Shown here: positions 33,322 through 45,950 of the stretch, piece by piece
How positions within the stretch are numbered: position 1 is the first letter of the stretch
Layout: each line of letters opens with the position of its first letter
NCBI GenBank assembly: GCA_016946835.1
Contig: JACVTC010000086.1
Coordinates: forward strand, 390,001 to 447,500
Length of the DNA stretch: 57,500 bases
Direction: 5' to 3'
DNA from: Neocallimastix lanati (nom. inval.)
Lineage: Eukaryota; Neocallimastigomycota; Neocallimastigomycetes; Neocallimastigales; Neocallimastigaceae
Notes under the pieces: model-generated
The model's database searches: none
Told to the model about the DNA's origin: nothing
What the model saw: the letters and a program-made list of their open reading frames with translations, nothing else
Made by a program: the position numbers and the translations under genes

Positions 33322-34758
33322 TTATTTTAAATTAATATTTATATCGTTTAAATCAATTAAACATTCTTTCCATAATTTAATTAATTCATTTCTGTTGCAT
33401 CCATTATAAAATAAATTTATTTCCTTACTTTTGTAATTTTCAATTAAAATTTTAATTTCATCAGTTGCACTAAATATTTTTTGCTTTTTTTTCCAATTTC
33501 CTTTAGTTCTCCTTTGATAATCATTATAAGATAAGTTTTCTTCTTCTTTTAATATATATATTAATTTATAAAATAAAGGTTTATTTGGAAATATATTATT
33601 TAAGTAGCTATTATAAGATTCTGATGCATTGTTTGTTAAATGCTCTATATTTTCATAATAATTCCAATTATTAACATTATACTTAAGTAAATAATTTTTA
33701 TTAAAATATTCTAAAAATTGCAGAAAATAATTATACTTTTTTTTTGACAAATTCTTTTTATTATAATATAAATATCAAATATATAGTTAGGATTTATAAA
33801 CGGTAAGTTCGAAATAGCTTTATAATAAATATATACATCATTATTATTCTTCACATCATGATAACATAATATATTTTTTTGTTTTTCTAATGATCTTTTG
33901 TAATGCCAAACACAATATTTAATATTTATATTGGGAAAAACTTTTTTTGCGGCATTAGATATACCTTGTTCAAAATCACAATGAAAATTAATTGTAGTAA
34001 TTAATGTATTACTCCTAAATTTATTTGCATTTTTTTTTTATTTCTTTAAATAATGTTTCATATGTAGATTGTTTTTTATTTTTTAATATAGAAATGGAAG
34101 TAGTGTAAAGCATATTAAATTCCCCAACATAAGTTCTTGTTATAAATAACTGATAACTAAACTTCGGTGCTGCATAAAATGTACCGTCCGCAAATATATT
34201 TTTATGATAATTCGAAAATAAATATGCTTGGAATGGTGATTGAAAGATTATTAGATCAATATTTTTAAATATCATAAAATTTTCATTTCTTTTAGTTTTA
34301 TAATATTCTGATTCAATGGGAATATCATCAAAACCTTTTATGTTTGGAGGAAATTGTTTATTTATATTTCTTATTATTTGGGATCTAATTGTACTATATT
34401 CGGGACATATAAGTCCCATTTCTTGAGAAACGGCATTAAATATATGTTTAGGTTTTATATCCATAGGAATTGAATTTTTCTTAATTTCTTCCTTAATTTT
34501 ATGCTTTGCTACTGATATAGACACATCAATTTCTTTTTCGAGATGGTTATGTAAACTTTCATATTTTAAAACCTCCTTTTTATCATTTAAAATAATTAAA
34601 GATTTACATTTATTTAAAGTCTTATATTCAGTGCATCTATAAATTTTTGATTTATCTTTCCTTTGAAATGAAAAATTAAATTTGTGTTTTTTATTAATAA
34701 TAATTTGTTCATTTCCTCGATTTGTTTCACTTATTTCAATTTCTATATTGTCTTCCAT
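33322..34758 (-). pseudogene. FLYWCH-MULE (Mutator-like) transposase with two frameshifts
   Basis: Three consecutive minus-strand frames give one protein. Frame 1 (34758-34021): a FLYWCH-type zinc-finger region (FNFSFQRKDKSKIYRC, C and HNH-like SLHNHLEKEI) and the first catalytic segment FADGTFYAAPKFSYQLF. Frame 2 (about 34030-33745): INFHCDFEQGISNAAKKVFP and IKYCVWHYKRSLEKQ, holding the second acidic residue and the CxWH block typical of MULE DDE transposases. Frame 3 (33750-33322): IEHLTNNASESYNSYLN with the third acidic residue. Both shifts lie in A runs of about 9, so they may be true decay or sequence errors. Family role: cut-and-paste transposition. Terminal repeats were not identified with certainty. 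Confidence 0.88.
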
Positions 34759-34984
34759 TAATAATTAAAATTTTTCAATAAAATATTTTAATAAATATAC
34801 TTTTAAATGCTTTGAAACTTTTTTTTTTTTTTTTAATATTTAAAATAATAAACCTTTTTTTAATTAATTATATAATTATTTAAATAATTATTTAATTATT
34901 AATTATTTATTATTTCTTTATTTACTATTTTATTTATTTATTTTTATTTTTATTTTTTATTTTTTTGTTTTATTTTATTTTTTT

Positions 34985-35560
34985 TATTTTTATTTTATTT
35001 TTTAATGTTTAAAAAAGAAGTTTTCTTATTTCTTATTTTTTTTTTTTTTTTTTTTATTTTTTGATGCTTAAAAAATAAAATGTTTATTTATTTTTATTTT
35101 ATTTTTCAATGTTTAAAAAAAAAGTTTTCTTATTTCTTATTTTTATTTTATTTTTTAAGCATTAAAAAATAAAATGTTTATTTATTTTTATTTTATTTTT
35201 CAATGTTAAATAGAAATACCTAACCTAATTATTATTTATTGTAGTGTTGTATTTCGCCAAAAGTTGAATTTCGTCCAGTTAAATTTCGCCAAATTCTTGG
35301 TGGCTTATAAATTTTCGTCATAAAATATCACCACATTTATTATTCACGCCATATTGTGAATATATGGCTTTTTAAAAATTGTAGAAAAAAGCCACAAAAT
35401 TATGATACAATTAGATATACGCCCCACGTAAGATTACGTGTTTGAAAATTTTTGAAAATTGTAATTTTATTTATTTAATTAAATAATTATTATTCATTAA
35501 ATTTTTAATAAAATTAAGTGGCTTAAAATTAAAAATATTTAAGCCATACAACAAAATACA
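34985..35560. repeat. ~75-bp tandem units and TGGCTT hairpins upstream of the MULE relic
   Basis: At 34985-35205 a unit containing AATGTTTAAAAAAGAAGTTT and TTTTCTTATTTCTTATTTTT is repeated about three times. At 35249-35300 the motif TTTCGCCAAA/TTTCGTCCA repeats three times. Then three short hairpins share TGGCTT/AAGCCA arms (e.g. 35366-35395 and 35519-35547). This may be the left end of the MULE element, but no matching end was found on the other side. Confidence 0.5.
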
Positions 35561-35589
35561 AATTTTTGTAATAAAAATTTTCGAAATGC

Positions 35590-35890
35590 ACACTCCCCCA
35601 TTATTATTTATTTACTACATTACCTTTCTCCAAATTAGGAAATCTATCCTAACACGTGATGAACACGCAGATACATTAACTAATGAGGATTTACAATACG
35701 CAGGAATCACCCCGCTTCAGGCAATGTATACTTACAACTGAGAAGCACGATCATAGTGTAGACGATGACTTGTTCGATTTAGGGTTAGGCTGTCAAATGG
35801 ATTATAATGGGTGGTAAGGTGGAATCGAACTTCGGACTATTGACCTCAGAGTATACGCGCTAACCATTGACCCGATCTCACGGAGTTCTT
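35590..35890 (-). mobile_element. tRNA-derived SINE-like unit (tRNA-like head)
   Basis: The reverse strand carries GGGTCAATGGTTAGCGCGTA (A-box TGGTTAGCGCG) and, about 30 nt on, AGTTCGATTCC (B-box), in the head at 35812-35885. The acceptor and T stems do not pair properly, so it is not a working tRNA. It is followed by about 220 nt of GC-richer tail of no known type. Polymerase III boxes plus unrelated tail is the plan of a tRNA-derived SINE. A single tRNA pseudogene next to another relic is the alternative. Confidence 0.55.
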
Positions 35891-36800
35891 TGTTAAATGG
35901 TAAAGAACGAACATATAATGGATTATTAATTAGAATTTCAACTTACTTTAGAATCCATTATATTATTCTTTACTTAATATTACTTTACTATATTTTCTAT
36001 ACTAAAATATTTTCTAAATATATTTATTTTTTTTATATTTTTATTAAAAGTTTCTAAAATATTATCAATAATTTTATATTTTTATTATTAATATCAATAT
36101 CTATAATTTAACCTTAAATTTTATTATTTTATTAAAGTGTTTATTATCAATATTAATATTTTATTTTTATTTTCAAATATATTATTATATTATTATTATA
36201 TTGTATCAATATTAAACTTGTATTCTTTTTAGTATTTTATTTTATTTTTAAATTGATTATTTTATATTTTTATTCCCCACAAATAAAATCAAATCTTAAT
36301 TGATTAATAATAAATATTAAATATATTATAGTTTTTAAATTTATTTTATATAAAATATAAGAATATTATATTAACATTCTTGATTAAAATAACTTTATTT
36401 TTCTGTAAAATCTTTTTAAATTTTGTTTGTTACTTTTCGTATATATTAAATAATTTAGTTTTAGTATATGAAAAATAATATAAAATTATGTAAACAAAAT
36501 TTATTAAAATAAAAATACTTATGAATTAGTTAATTTAAATTAATATAAAATTTTAAGTAATTAGTGATAGTAAATATTTTTTTTTAAATATGATAATAAA
36601 ATGTAGAAAGGCTTTACATATTTATTTTTTTTTCAAAAAGTATAAATAAGTGAAGTTTTTCAATAATTAAAATGTAGACAGAAAAAATATTAAAAATAAA
36701 TAATTAAATAAAATTCTAATAAAACCCGAACCATAACATAAATTAGAGAAATGTGAATTTTATGTTTCCCATACAGAACTTCTAGGCTTTAACGTTTTTA

Positions 36801-36937
36801 CTAACGGGGTTTTTCTTGAACAAAAATAAATTGGATTCTATCAAGATCATGGCCTTCTCCTAATTCCTTCAGAGCACTCCAAAGTTTCCTTTGATTTCTT
36901 AATTTTTCTATAGGAAATTTATAATTAAATTTAATAA
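36801..36937 (-). other. Orphan terminal exon, family unknown
   Basis: After an acceptor-like ATCATTTCTTTAG, the minus strand reads IKFNYKFPIEKLRNQRKL, WSALKELGEGHDL and DRIQFIFVQEKPR before TAG, a convincing protein C terminus of 45 codons. A further scrap, ILKSIRKKLVDKPKTK then stop, lies upstream at about 37015-37065. No start or other exons were found. It is either the tail of a gene with exons too short to see or a relic. I do not recognise the family. Confidence 0.4.
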
Positions 36938-37530
36938 CTAAAGAAATGATCATTTGATATTTCCAATAAATTTAATGGTGGTTTTGATCAAATGATTTTG
37001 CTAATAAATTAATTATTTAGTCTTTGGTTTATCTACTAATTTTTTTCTAATAGACTTTAAAATCTAGATAGGTCCCCATCCATTTTTATTATATTATAAA
37101 TTATAAAATTTACATATAGATATTTTTGAATTTTCAATATTTTTAGAAAAATTCAAGAGTTATTAATTTTAGTTAAATAATAAAAAATTATTAATAACCT
37201 TTATTTTTTTTTATTTATTTTTTTTTTTTTTTAAAGTTAATTCAAAATAAGTTACAAATAATTAAAATTAAGTGGTTCTTTAAATTTCTTTAAACCTTAT
37301 TTTTATTTTATCCTAAATTCTGTTATATAATTGTTAATTTTATATATATGTATAAATATATAATATTATTAAAAGTATATAACCTCACACATGTTATATA
37401 TAATTTAGCTTATTTAAAATTTATTGACAATGATAACTTAACCTTATTATATATAGTACTTTAAAAAGACTAAATTATTATTATATTTATTAAGTAGATC
37501 AAAAGAAAGTGACTTTAAATCTATTGATCT

Positions 37531-37562
<32 letters not shown>

Positions 37563-37565
<3 letters not shown>

Positions 37566-37676
37566 TTTATTATTATTATTATTATCATTATTATTATTAT
37601 CATTATTATTATTATCATTATTATTATTATCATTATTATTATTATCATTATTATTATTATCATTATTATTATTATC
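37563..37676. repeat. 15-bp TTA/TCA minisatellite
   Basis: Unit ATTATTATTATTATC repeated about seven times after a T run. The rest of 36938-38835 is A/T sequence with long homopolymers and an AAT microsatellite at about 38668-38730. No gene seen. Confidence 0.93.
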
Positions 37677-38149
37677 AATTTGGTTAAATTTAAAGTATGC
37701 TATTATAATATTTATAATATATATATATATATAGTTATGTTTAAAAGATAAAAAAATACAAATAAAATATATATATATATTTTATTTATATTTTTTAATT
37801 TATATATTTATTATATATGATTTATAAAAGGATGTGTAAAAATATAAAAAAAAAAAAAAAAAACTTGTATATTCTCGTATGATTAAATAAGATTCATAAA
37901 GAAAATTTGTTTCCCTTTTATATATTATACCTATTATAAAAATTTATTAAAATTTATTCTAAGGATAAAGTTTTTTTTTTTTTTTCTTTTCTTTTCTTAA
38001 AAATTATATTTTTTATGTAGATAATTTTATTATATTTTTATTTTAAAAAATAAAGTTGGGCATTAAAATTAAAATATTTTTCCTATAATATAATATTAAT
38101 TTAATTTATATACTTTAAAAAGTAATAATACATATATATATTTTTTTAA

Positions 38150-38203
<54 letters not shown>

Positions 38204-38664
38204 TTATTATTATTATTATATTCTATATAGTCAATTTAATTAAAGTGATTTAGAAAAATTAAAATATATTAATAATATTTTATATAAAAGAAAAAAGATA
38301 AAAAGTTTTAAATAAAAATATGTTATAAAAGAAGAAAAAAAAAAGGTTCTAAAATATTCAATAAAAAAGAAAAAAAAATTTTTAAGATATTCAATAATAA
38401 AAAAAAAAAAAAAAAAAAAAAGAAAGAAAATTAAAAGTTTTAAAATATTCAATAAAAAAAAAAAAAAAGAAAGAAAGAAGGAAAATGAAAAGTTTTAAAA
38501 TATTCAATATAAAGTAAAGAAAAAATACAAGAAAAAAAGTTTTGAAATTTTTAATTAAAAAGAAGGTCAGACTAAATATATATATATGTATATATTTATA
38601 AAATAATTAAAATAAAAAATTATATATATATTATATATATATATATATATAATTTTAATTGGAA

Positions 38665-38731
<67 letters not shown>

Positions 38732-38835
38732 GGAAAAAGAAAAACCAATTAAAGAAATCAAAAATAAAAAAATAAAAAAAAAAAAAAAAAAAATAAAATA
38801 GATATACAGTATATTATAATAATAATTACCTGTAG

Positions 38836-39918
38836 ATGAATAATACAGTGCTGCAGTATATAAAGAGACAGAATGAAGAAAATCTTCTTACAAAATATTC
38901 ACCCAATACCGGCACCTGCTTTAATAAAAATATTAAAAATTTTATACCAGGATTTGCTAGTCAATTTCAGGATTCCTTTTTTTATGCTAATGTAATTCAA
39001 TTTTTATTGGTGGCCATTATGTATTTTAAATCTGGAAATGGAAAATATTGGTCAATTTTATTTTTCGCTGCCGTGGCTGGCTTTCTTGCTGGTATCCTGG
39101 AGAATGCCACGATAGCCTTTATCTGTCTTCCAAGTAAAAAAGAGAATAATGGAATTGTGGTAACCTTTTTAATTAATGAAATATTTTGGACAACGCAACA
39201 GTATTCGGTTCCTTTATTGAATCTGACTAAGATGAAAACTTTAGCAAATACAAAAACCGGTGATATCCTAAAATATGTCATCCTTTTTCTACTTTTACCA
39301 TTTATTTTTTTCAGATTTTGGATTGGCTATGAACGGATGATGAAAGGTTATTTGGTTGATGATAAGATTAGTTCACTACATGGATTTGCTTTTGGTACCA
39401 TTGCTATCTCAGATTTAATTTGTACTTTATCGATTCTTTATTATATTAATAAAATCGCCGATACTTCTTTTAATTCTTATACCATATCTCAACAAGTTAA
39501 AAAATCAAGTTATACCATTTTAATTTGTGTGGATGTAGTTGAATTTTTTCTTTCTATTTTCGATATATTTGCTAATATTGGTATAGCAGAAGATGTTATC
39601 CCGGCAGCAGTGGCTACTCCTTTCCAGTGTTTAATGTCCAATTTTATATTAATTTTAGCAATAGATGCCCTCCTCTTCAAATATTCTATCACTGAGTCCA
39701 CCTATGATGAAACCACGGATAATGAATCATTCTCTGTTGATCAAAAAAATTCAGCATTGATAGGAGCTTCCCGTGGACTGAATCCAAGAGTTGCCAACCT
39801 AAAATTAGCTCCTCATATAATCTGTTCTATCGAAAAAACAAATGTTATTAATGATAGTGACGAAATAGAAAAATGCTATTCTAATGAAAAATTAAGAGTT
39901 AGAAATGAAACTGTATAA
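38836..39918 (+). CDS. Seven-helix membrane protein, uncharacterised
   Basis: Single exon, 360 residues. Hydrophobic helices at about 48-64, 71-97, 106-130 (weaker), 143-164, 181-206, 225-248 and 256-282 give a seven-pass pattern. It has a 45-residue N terminus without signal peptide and an 80-residue polar C tail with Ser/Thr/Asp clusters. The size and layout suggest a GPCR-like or rhodopsin-fold fungal membrane protein. However, no DRY, NPxxY or retinal Lys motif is evident, so a receptor role is not claimed. A glycine/alanine-rich second helix (FFAAVAGFLAGILENATIAF) is its most distinctive segment. No operon-like neighbour. A/T sequence and poly-A/T tracts flank it for kilobases. Confidence 0.8.
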   Translation: MNNTVLQYIKRQNEENLLTKYSPNTGTCFNKNIKNFIPGFASQFQDSFFYANVIQFLLVAIMYFKSGNGKYWSILFFAAVAGFLAGILENATIAFICLPSKKENNGIVVTFLINEIFWTTQQYSVPLLNLTKMKTLANTKTGDILKYVILFLLLPFIFFRFWIGYERMMKGYLVDDKISSLHGFAFGTIAISDLICTLSILYYINKIADTSFNSYTISQQVKKSSYTILICVDVVEFFLSIFDIFANIGIAEDVIPAAVATPFQCLMSNFILILAIDALLFKYSITESTYDETTDNESFSVDQKNSALIGASRGLNPRVANLKLAPHIICSIEKTNVINDSDEIEKCYSNEKLRVRNETV

Positions 39919-41359
39919 GGAGATAATAAGGTAGATTTAAAGCCTTAACAATAAAATATTAAAAAAAAAAAAAAAATAAATAAAAACAAAAAAAATAAAT
40001 AAAAACAAAAAAAATAAATAAATAAAAAAATAAAAAAATAAAAAAATAAAAAAATAAAAAACATAATAATATTAAATAAAACAGAAAAAAAATAAAATTA
40101 AAAAAAAAAAAAAAAATTGATCAAGTTTTTTTTTTTTTTTTTTTTTTTTTATACTATCTTTAATTTCTTCTTCAACAATATTTTTCCAATAAAATAATAA
40201 TTATAATAATTAATTTTAAATATTAAGACAATTCTAAGAATACAATACAATACAAAAAAAAAAAAAAAATTCGTTTTCAATTTTAATTCATTTACCTAAG
40301 CATAACTATATACATATAATATTTTATTATTACATTTTCATTTGAATAAATATTAATTAAAATATCAATTCTTTTTTTATATATATTTATTAATTTTTTT
40401 AGAAATGAATATTAAAACTATTAAAAAAAAAAAAAAAAAAAAAAACACTAAAATAAAATAATATAAAATAAATAGTAGAATAAATAAGAAAAGTATTGAA
40501 TAAAATAAAATAAATAATAATAATAATAATAAAATTATATAATATTAATACATTTTTAAAATAACATATTTGATCTTTAAATTAATGAATATATATATAT
40601 TTATTAATTTTATCAATTCATCATTTTAAACTGTCTATTATTATATATATATATATATATATACTTTTTTCTAAAAAAAAAAAAAAAAAAAATAAAAAAA
40701 TAAAATAAACTTAGAATCTTTTAAAAATTTTATATTAGAAATTAAAGTTTTTTTTTTTATAAAAATATAAAAACTTTTTTCTAGTTTGTATGACTCATCA
40801 AATTTTAAAATCCTATAATCACATATATGTAATTTTTTTTTTTTTTATTTATTTGATTATTCATAAAAATTTTTAATTAAAAGAAATGATATATATATAT
40901 ATATATATATATTTTTTTTATATATAAATATAATTCACTTATACTTTTTTTTTTTCCCTTATATTATGTTATTAATATATATATATATATATTTATGAAT
41001 TTCAATTGTTAATAAAATGGATATTGATAAAAGTATATATAAAAAATATTTGAAAAATATTATATAAAAAGGTTAAAAAATTTTTTTTTTTGTGGAATAT
41101 TTATCTTAAATATTAGCCTGCATTAATTTGTGGTAAAGGTTCCTTTTTTTTTTTTTTCCGATGAAACTTTTAGTTTTAGATGAGCTACAATGAAAGGAAA
41201 AAAAAAAAAAAAAGCATTTAAAAAAAAAAATATTTAAAAAAAATTTTTTCTTTTATAAAGTTCTTGAGTTTAATGTTCCCTATCTATAGAATATCAATCA
41301 ACTTTATATTAGATTTTAGAGGATTCCCTACCCAATTAACTGTATACTGGTCATTCATA

Positions 41360-41408
<49 letters not shown>

Positions 41409-41777
41409 AAAGTATTTTAAAATTGCTATTTTATTTTATTCTATTTTATTTTATAATCAATAAAAAATTAATGATGGTTAATTTTTTAAAATATAAAATT
41501 TTTTTTTTTTTTTTATTTTTTAAAAAAAAGTACATATATCTATATCAATATTTTTTTTTGTATGATAGATAGTTAAATTATTCTTAGATTCTTAGAATTT
41601 ATTTCATTAATTTTACGGTTATATTCAAATTAATATTTAAATTAATAAATATTTATCTTAGAAATAAATTTAAAGTTTTTTTTTTTTTTTTTTTTTTTTC
41701 GGAATAATAATTTCATTTATTTATTTATTTATTTATTTTTTGTTTTGGTTTGCTTTGTATTTTATTTGTATTTTAAG

Positions 41778-41812
<35 letters not shown>

Positions 41813-43567
41813 AGAAAAAAAAAATAAAAACTTTTTTTTCTTCTATTTTTTATTGTTATATCAAATAAATCAAATAATTAAATTGAGGAAGAAAAAAAAA
41901 TAAAATAAAATAATTTTTTCTCTCTATGGATTATTTATTAATTTTATTAAAAAAAATAAAAAAAAAATAAAATAAAAATAAAAATTAAAATAACAAAAAT
42001 AATATTTGATTATTATGTCTTCTTTTCGGATGATCTCTTAAATCATCATTAGGGAAGGAACTACTACACTAATCCTTCTCACAGATCAAGTGTTCACTGC
42101 ACCAGCAATTATATAGTCTGGTAACAGGAATAATTACTATGGCGAGCAAACACCAATTTCATTTATAGGGTAAAAATACCCTGGGAAGATGAAAAATCGC
42201 CCTCATATAAATTTAGAAGGTAGTCACGGGATGGATTCAGAAACCTTATAGGTGTTATTCCTGAGTCCCAATCCCCTAGGATAAAAACTGGAAAAATTTT
42301 TTTTTCTATGTTAATAATAAATAATGAATTTAATAAAAAATTTAAAGTAATTATAATATTCAAATTTTTAAGTGAACCCCCCAAAAAAATAACCTAACTA
42401 ATCATTTCATAATTTACCAAAAATCTAATAATTAAATTGAATTAAAATTTCCAAATTAACCTAAAAATATGAAAAATATAATAAAAATTGAGTTTAACAA
42501 TTTTTAATAAATGAATTTTTATACCAATAGGATAAAATAAATTACACATAAAAAAAAAAAGCATCAGCATTGTTAGATATATTAATAGTCACAGCAGCTG
42601 CATGATATATATTCAAATATTATCATTAATATACTTGGAATATCTGATAACTATAATTTAATATAAGCAGTTATTAACCCATTTAATTTGTATGCCATTC
42701 GGACTACTTTTGATATAAAACAGGTATCAAATTGTAGGTAGTATTTGAAATGTCATTTCATACTATTTGAAATTGTAAATAATTATTATTTTTATTTATT
42801 ATATATATTTTTAAATTTCATGTAAATATTATTATTAAAAATAGATAATTAATATTTAATTATTTTATAATTTTAATAATCAAAAATTTTTCTTTTAAAA
42901 AAAAAAAAAAAAATTAATAAATGAATTAATAAATAAAAAATATTAGCACACTTGGCTTGTCCAATATTTGATTATAAAATTTTTATTAAGTGTATTTAAT
43001 AAAACAAAAAAAATTTTTTTTTGTATATAATAAAATATATTTATTATATTAAATAATATATAAAAAGTTTTATTATTAAAGATGTATATAATAATCACTT
43101 CTTGAATTCCAAGATTATAAATAATAAGATTATAATAAAACTTTATCAAATGATTTAAAAAATTTCAAATTTAAATAAATAATATCCATAACTTTTATAA
43201 ATTTAAAAATTTTATTTTTTATTATATAATTATTTAATTATTGTTATTTTTTTATTATTATTATTATTATTGTTTTTTTTTTTTTTAAATGATTATTTGG
43301 ATTAAGTTTATTATGAAAAAAATATAAAAGTAAAAGTTATATTTTTTTTGGTATTTATATAACTATAATATATATATATATATATAATTATTTTTATTTT
43401 TAATAATAATTCTTGAAGAAGATAATCCTATAATAATACATAATTTTCTATTTTAATGCTACCAAAAATTTATGAAACCAAAAAAAAAAAATTTTTTTTT
43501 TTTTTACTTAGTTAAATATGGATCATTCAAAAAAAAAAAAAAAAAAAAAAGTTAAATATGGATCATT

Positions 43568-43601
<34 letters not shown>

Positions 43602-43740
43602 TAAAGAATAAGATAAAAATCATATTTATATATATATTCATTAGTTAACATATAATTATTTGGGAACAATTTTTTATTCTTTTTAAAAAAAAAAAAAGTT
43701 AACTTTAAATCTATAAAATATGTAGTATATATAAAATGTA

Positions 43741-43781
<41 letters not shown>

Positions 43782-45275
43782 GTGTTGATATACTTTTTAC
43801 TATTGTTTTATTTAAATTTAATATTAATACTAATATATATATTTTTATGAGATTAATAAACGAAAAGAGATGAGCCGAATAATCTTTCAAATAAAAATCT
43901 TAATATTCATTCATTTATTTATTAATTTATTTTTTTTTTGAAAAAAAAAAAAGAAGTTACAATAATAATAATAAAAAAAATTATGATTATAATGAATAAC
44001 TGAAAATATCCATTTTAATAATAAAAAAAATTATGGTATTATTAATATCTTTATCTAAAGCAAATTAAGTTTTATTTTATTTTAATTTATATTATTTTAT
44101 TTTTTTTTTTATTTTTATTTTTATTCTTTATGATGATTTTATAAAAATAATTGAAGAGATTAAAAAAAAAGAAAAAAAGGAAAGAATTTAAAAGAATTTA
44201 ATAATCTATTGACTATTATATATATATATATATATATATAAATTTTTTATTTATATTATATTTTATTATTTTATTATCATATAGAATATTAATATTTTTA
44301 TATAGGATAAATTCAAAAAAAAAAAAAAAAGATGTTTTATTCTACTTAATAAATTTCCGTGTGTGATTGTTATGAAAAGCTCTTTCATATTCAAGTTCAA
44401 TTCAATAAAATATTTATTCTATTGAAATTGATTATATCAATGTAAATATTTATATATTATATGATATATATCAATATATATAATTATTATTATTATTAAA
44501 TAATTTTATGTACTTTTTTGTATATTCATTTATACAATGTTATATTTGCGGCATTGGAGCGGAATATCAAAATTTTAAACATTAATATATTCAATACATT
44601 TAATTAATCTATTTTTTTTAAAGTTTAATTAATTTTATATATATATATATATTTAATAAATATTCTAATTTTTTCTATAAATTAAATTAGAATACTTTTA
44701 TTAAGTTTATTTTTATTATTATCATTCTAAAATAAAAAAAAAATTATTATTTAAATAATTTTTTTTTTTTTTTTTTTCTTTTTTAAAAAAAAGTGAAGGA
44801 GTATTTAATATATTTAAGAAATTGAAGATAAATTAATATTTCTGATTATATTCATTAACAAACGCCTAAACTACTATCATTTTAACTAATAATAGGAAAT
44901 AAAAAAAAGTAATTATATAAACAAAAATATTTTTTTTTTAAATATTATAATTATAATTCTAAAATAATTATTTTAAAAATATAAAAAAAAAAACAAAAGG
45001 ACTACAAAGAATCTTTACACAATTAGATTGAAATTTTGAAATATTTTCTTTCTATATAAATATATTTTAATTTTAATTACTTTAAAAAATATATATGAAT
45101 ATATATAAATATAAATAAATAACTAAAAAATAATAAATAAATAATGAATAAATAATAAATAAATAAATAATAAATAATAAATAAATAAATAATAAATAAA
45201 TAATAAATAAATAAATTAATACTCATATATACTTTTAATTATTGTTGTTATTTCTTTTAATTTTTTCATATTAAG
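39919..45275. other. Long A/T region with one GC-richer island
   Basis: No firm gene. At about 42010-42300 composition becomes GC-richer. A minus-strand frame there (42384-42163) ends FPVFILGDWDSGITPIRF, NPSRDYLLNLYEGDFSSSQ, but starts in A/T-coded low-complexity sequence and matches nothing I know. At 43511-43575 a 25-nt unit GTTAAATATGGATCATTC plus A run is duplicated. Microsatellites: TTA at about 43740-43780 and TAAA at about 45120-45215. Other open frames are poly-Phe/Ile translations of T/A tracts. Confidence 0.6.
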
Positions 45276-45950
45276 ATGACAAAACCATTTATTGTATGTT
45301 ATATGATGACCACCATTGATGGTCGTATTGAATGTGCTATGCTTGAAAAACTTAAAGGAGGGGATGCCTATGAATCAATTATTACGGATGAACTTCGTAC
45401 TCCTTCTACTTTAGTGGGTAGAGTAACTGCTGAACTTGAAATGGCTACTGGAAAATTTAAACCTACCGCCACACCAGAACCATTAGGAAAACAAGGTTTT
45501 TCAAAAAAAGTCGATGCTGTTCATGGCTATGATATTATTGTAGATACTAAAGGTACTTTACTTTGGGATAAAGAGAATGAAAAACCTTATTTAATTATTA
45601 CTGGAGAACAGGTTTCCAAAGAATATTTAGCTTATCTTGACTCTAAAAACATTTCATGGATTGCTTGTGGTGAAAAAACCATTAACCTTGCTAAAGCAGT
45701 TGAAATATTAGCCAATGAATTCAAAATTGATCGTTTAGCCGTTGTTGGTGGTACAGCGATTAATACAGCCTTTTTAGAAGCTGGTCTTTTAGATGAAATT
45801 AGTATATTAATTGGTCCAGGTATTGATGGAAGAAAAGGTTTCTCACCACTATTTGATGGTCGTGCCACGGATAAAGACCCCATTCAATTAAAATTAAAGG
45901 ATGTTAAAAAATATGATGATGGTGCTGTCTTAATCAGTTATACAGTATAA
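45276..45950 (+). CDS. RibD C-terminal/DHFR-fold reductase family protein
   Basis: Intronless, 224 residues. MMTTIDGRIECAM (10-22) and STLVGRVTAELEMA (44-57) form the N-terminal half. LAVVGGTAINTAFLEAGLLDE (154-174) with ISILIGPGIDGRKG is the nucleotide-binding GGT...LLDE signature of RibD_C/dihydrofolate-reductase-like enzymes. The stand-alone, deaminase-less form resembles bacterial NADPH reductases of this family more than fungal Rib7. Family reaction: NADPH-dependent reduction, in RibD of the ribosyl side chain of a pyrimidine riboflavin precursor; the substrate here is unknown. It has a cleaner, less A/T-extreme coding sequence and no low-complexity tracts. Together these suggest acquisition from a gut bacterium, an inference needing a tree. 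The start is the first ATG, preceded by an A/T leader and the AAAT microsatellite. Confidence 0.9.
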   Translation: MTKPFIVCYMMTTIDGRIECAMLEKLKGGDAYESIITDELRTPSTLVGRVTAELEMATGKFKPTATPEPLGKQGFSKKVDAVHGYDIIVDTKGTLLWDKENEKPYLIITGEQVSKEYLAYLDSKNISWIACGEKTINLAKAVEILANEFKIDRLAVVGGTAINTAFLEAGLLDEISILIGPGIDGRKGFSPLFDGRATDKDPIQLKLKDVKKYDDGAVLISYTV

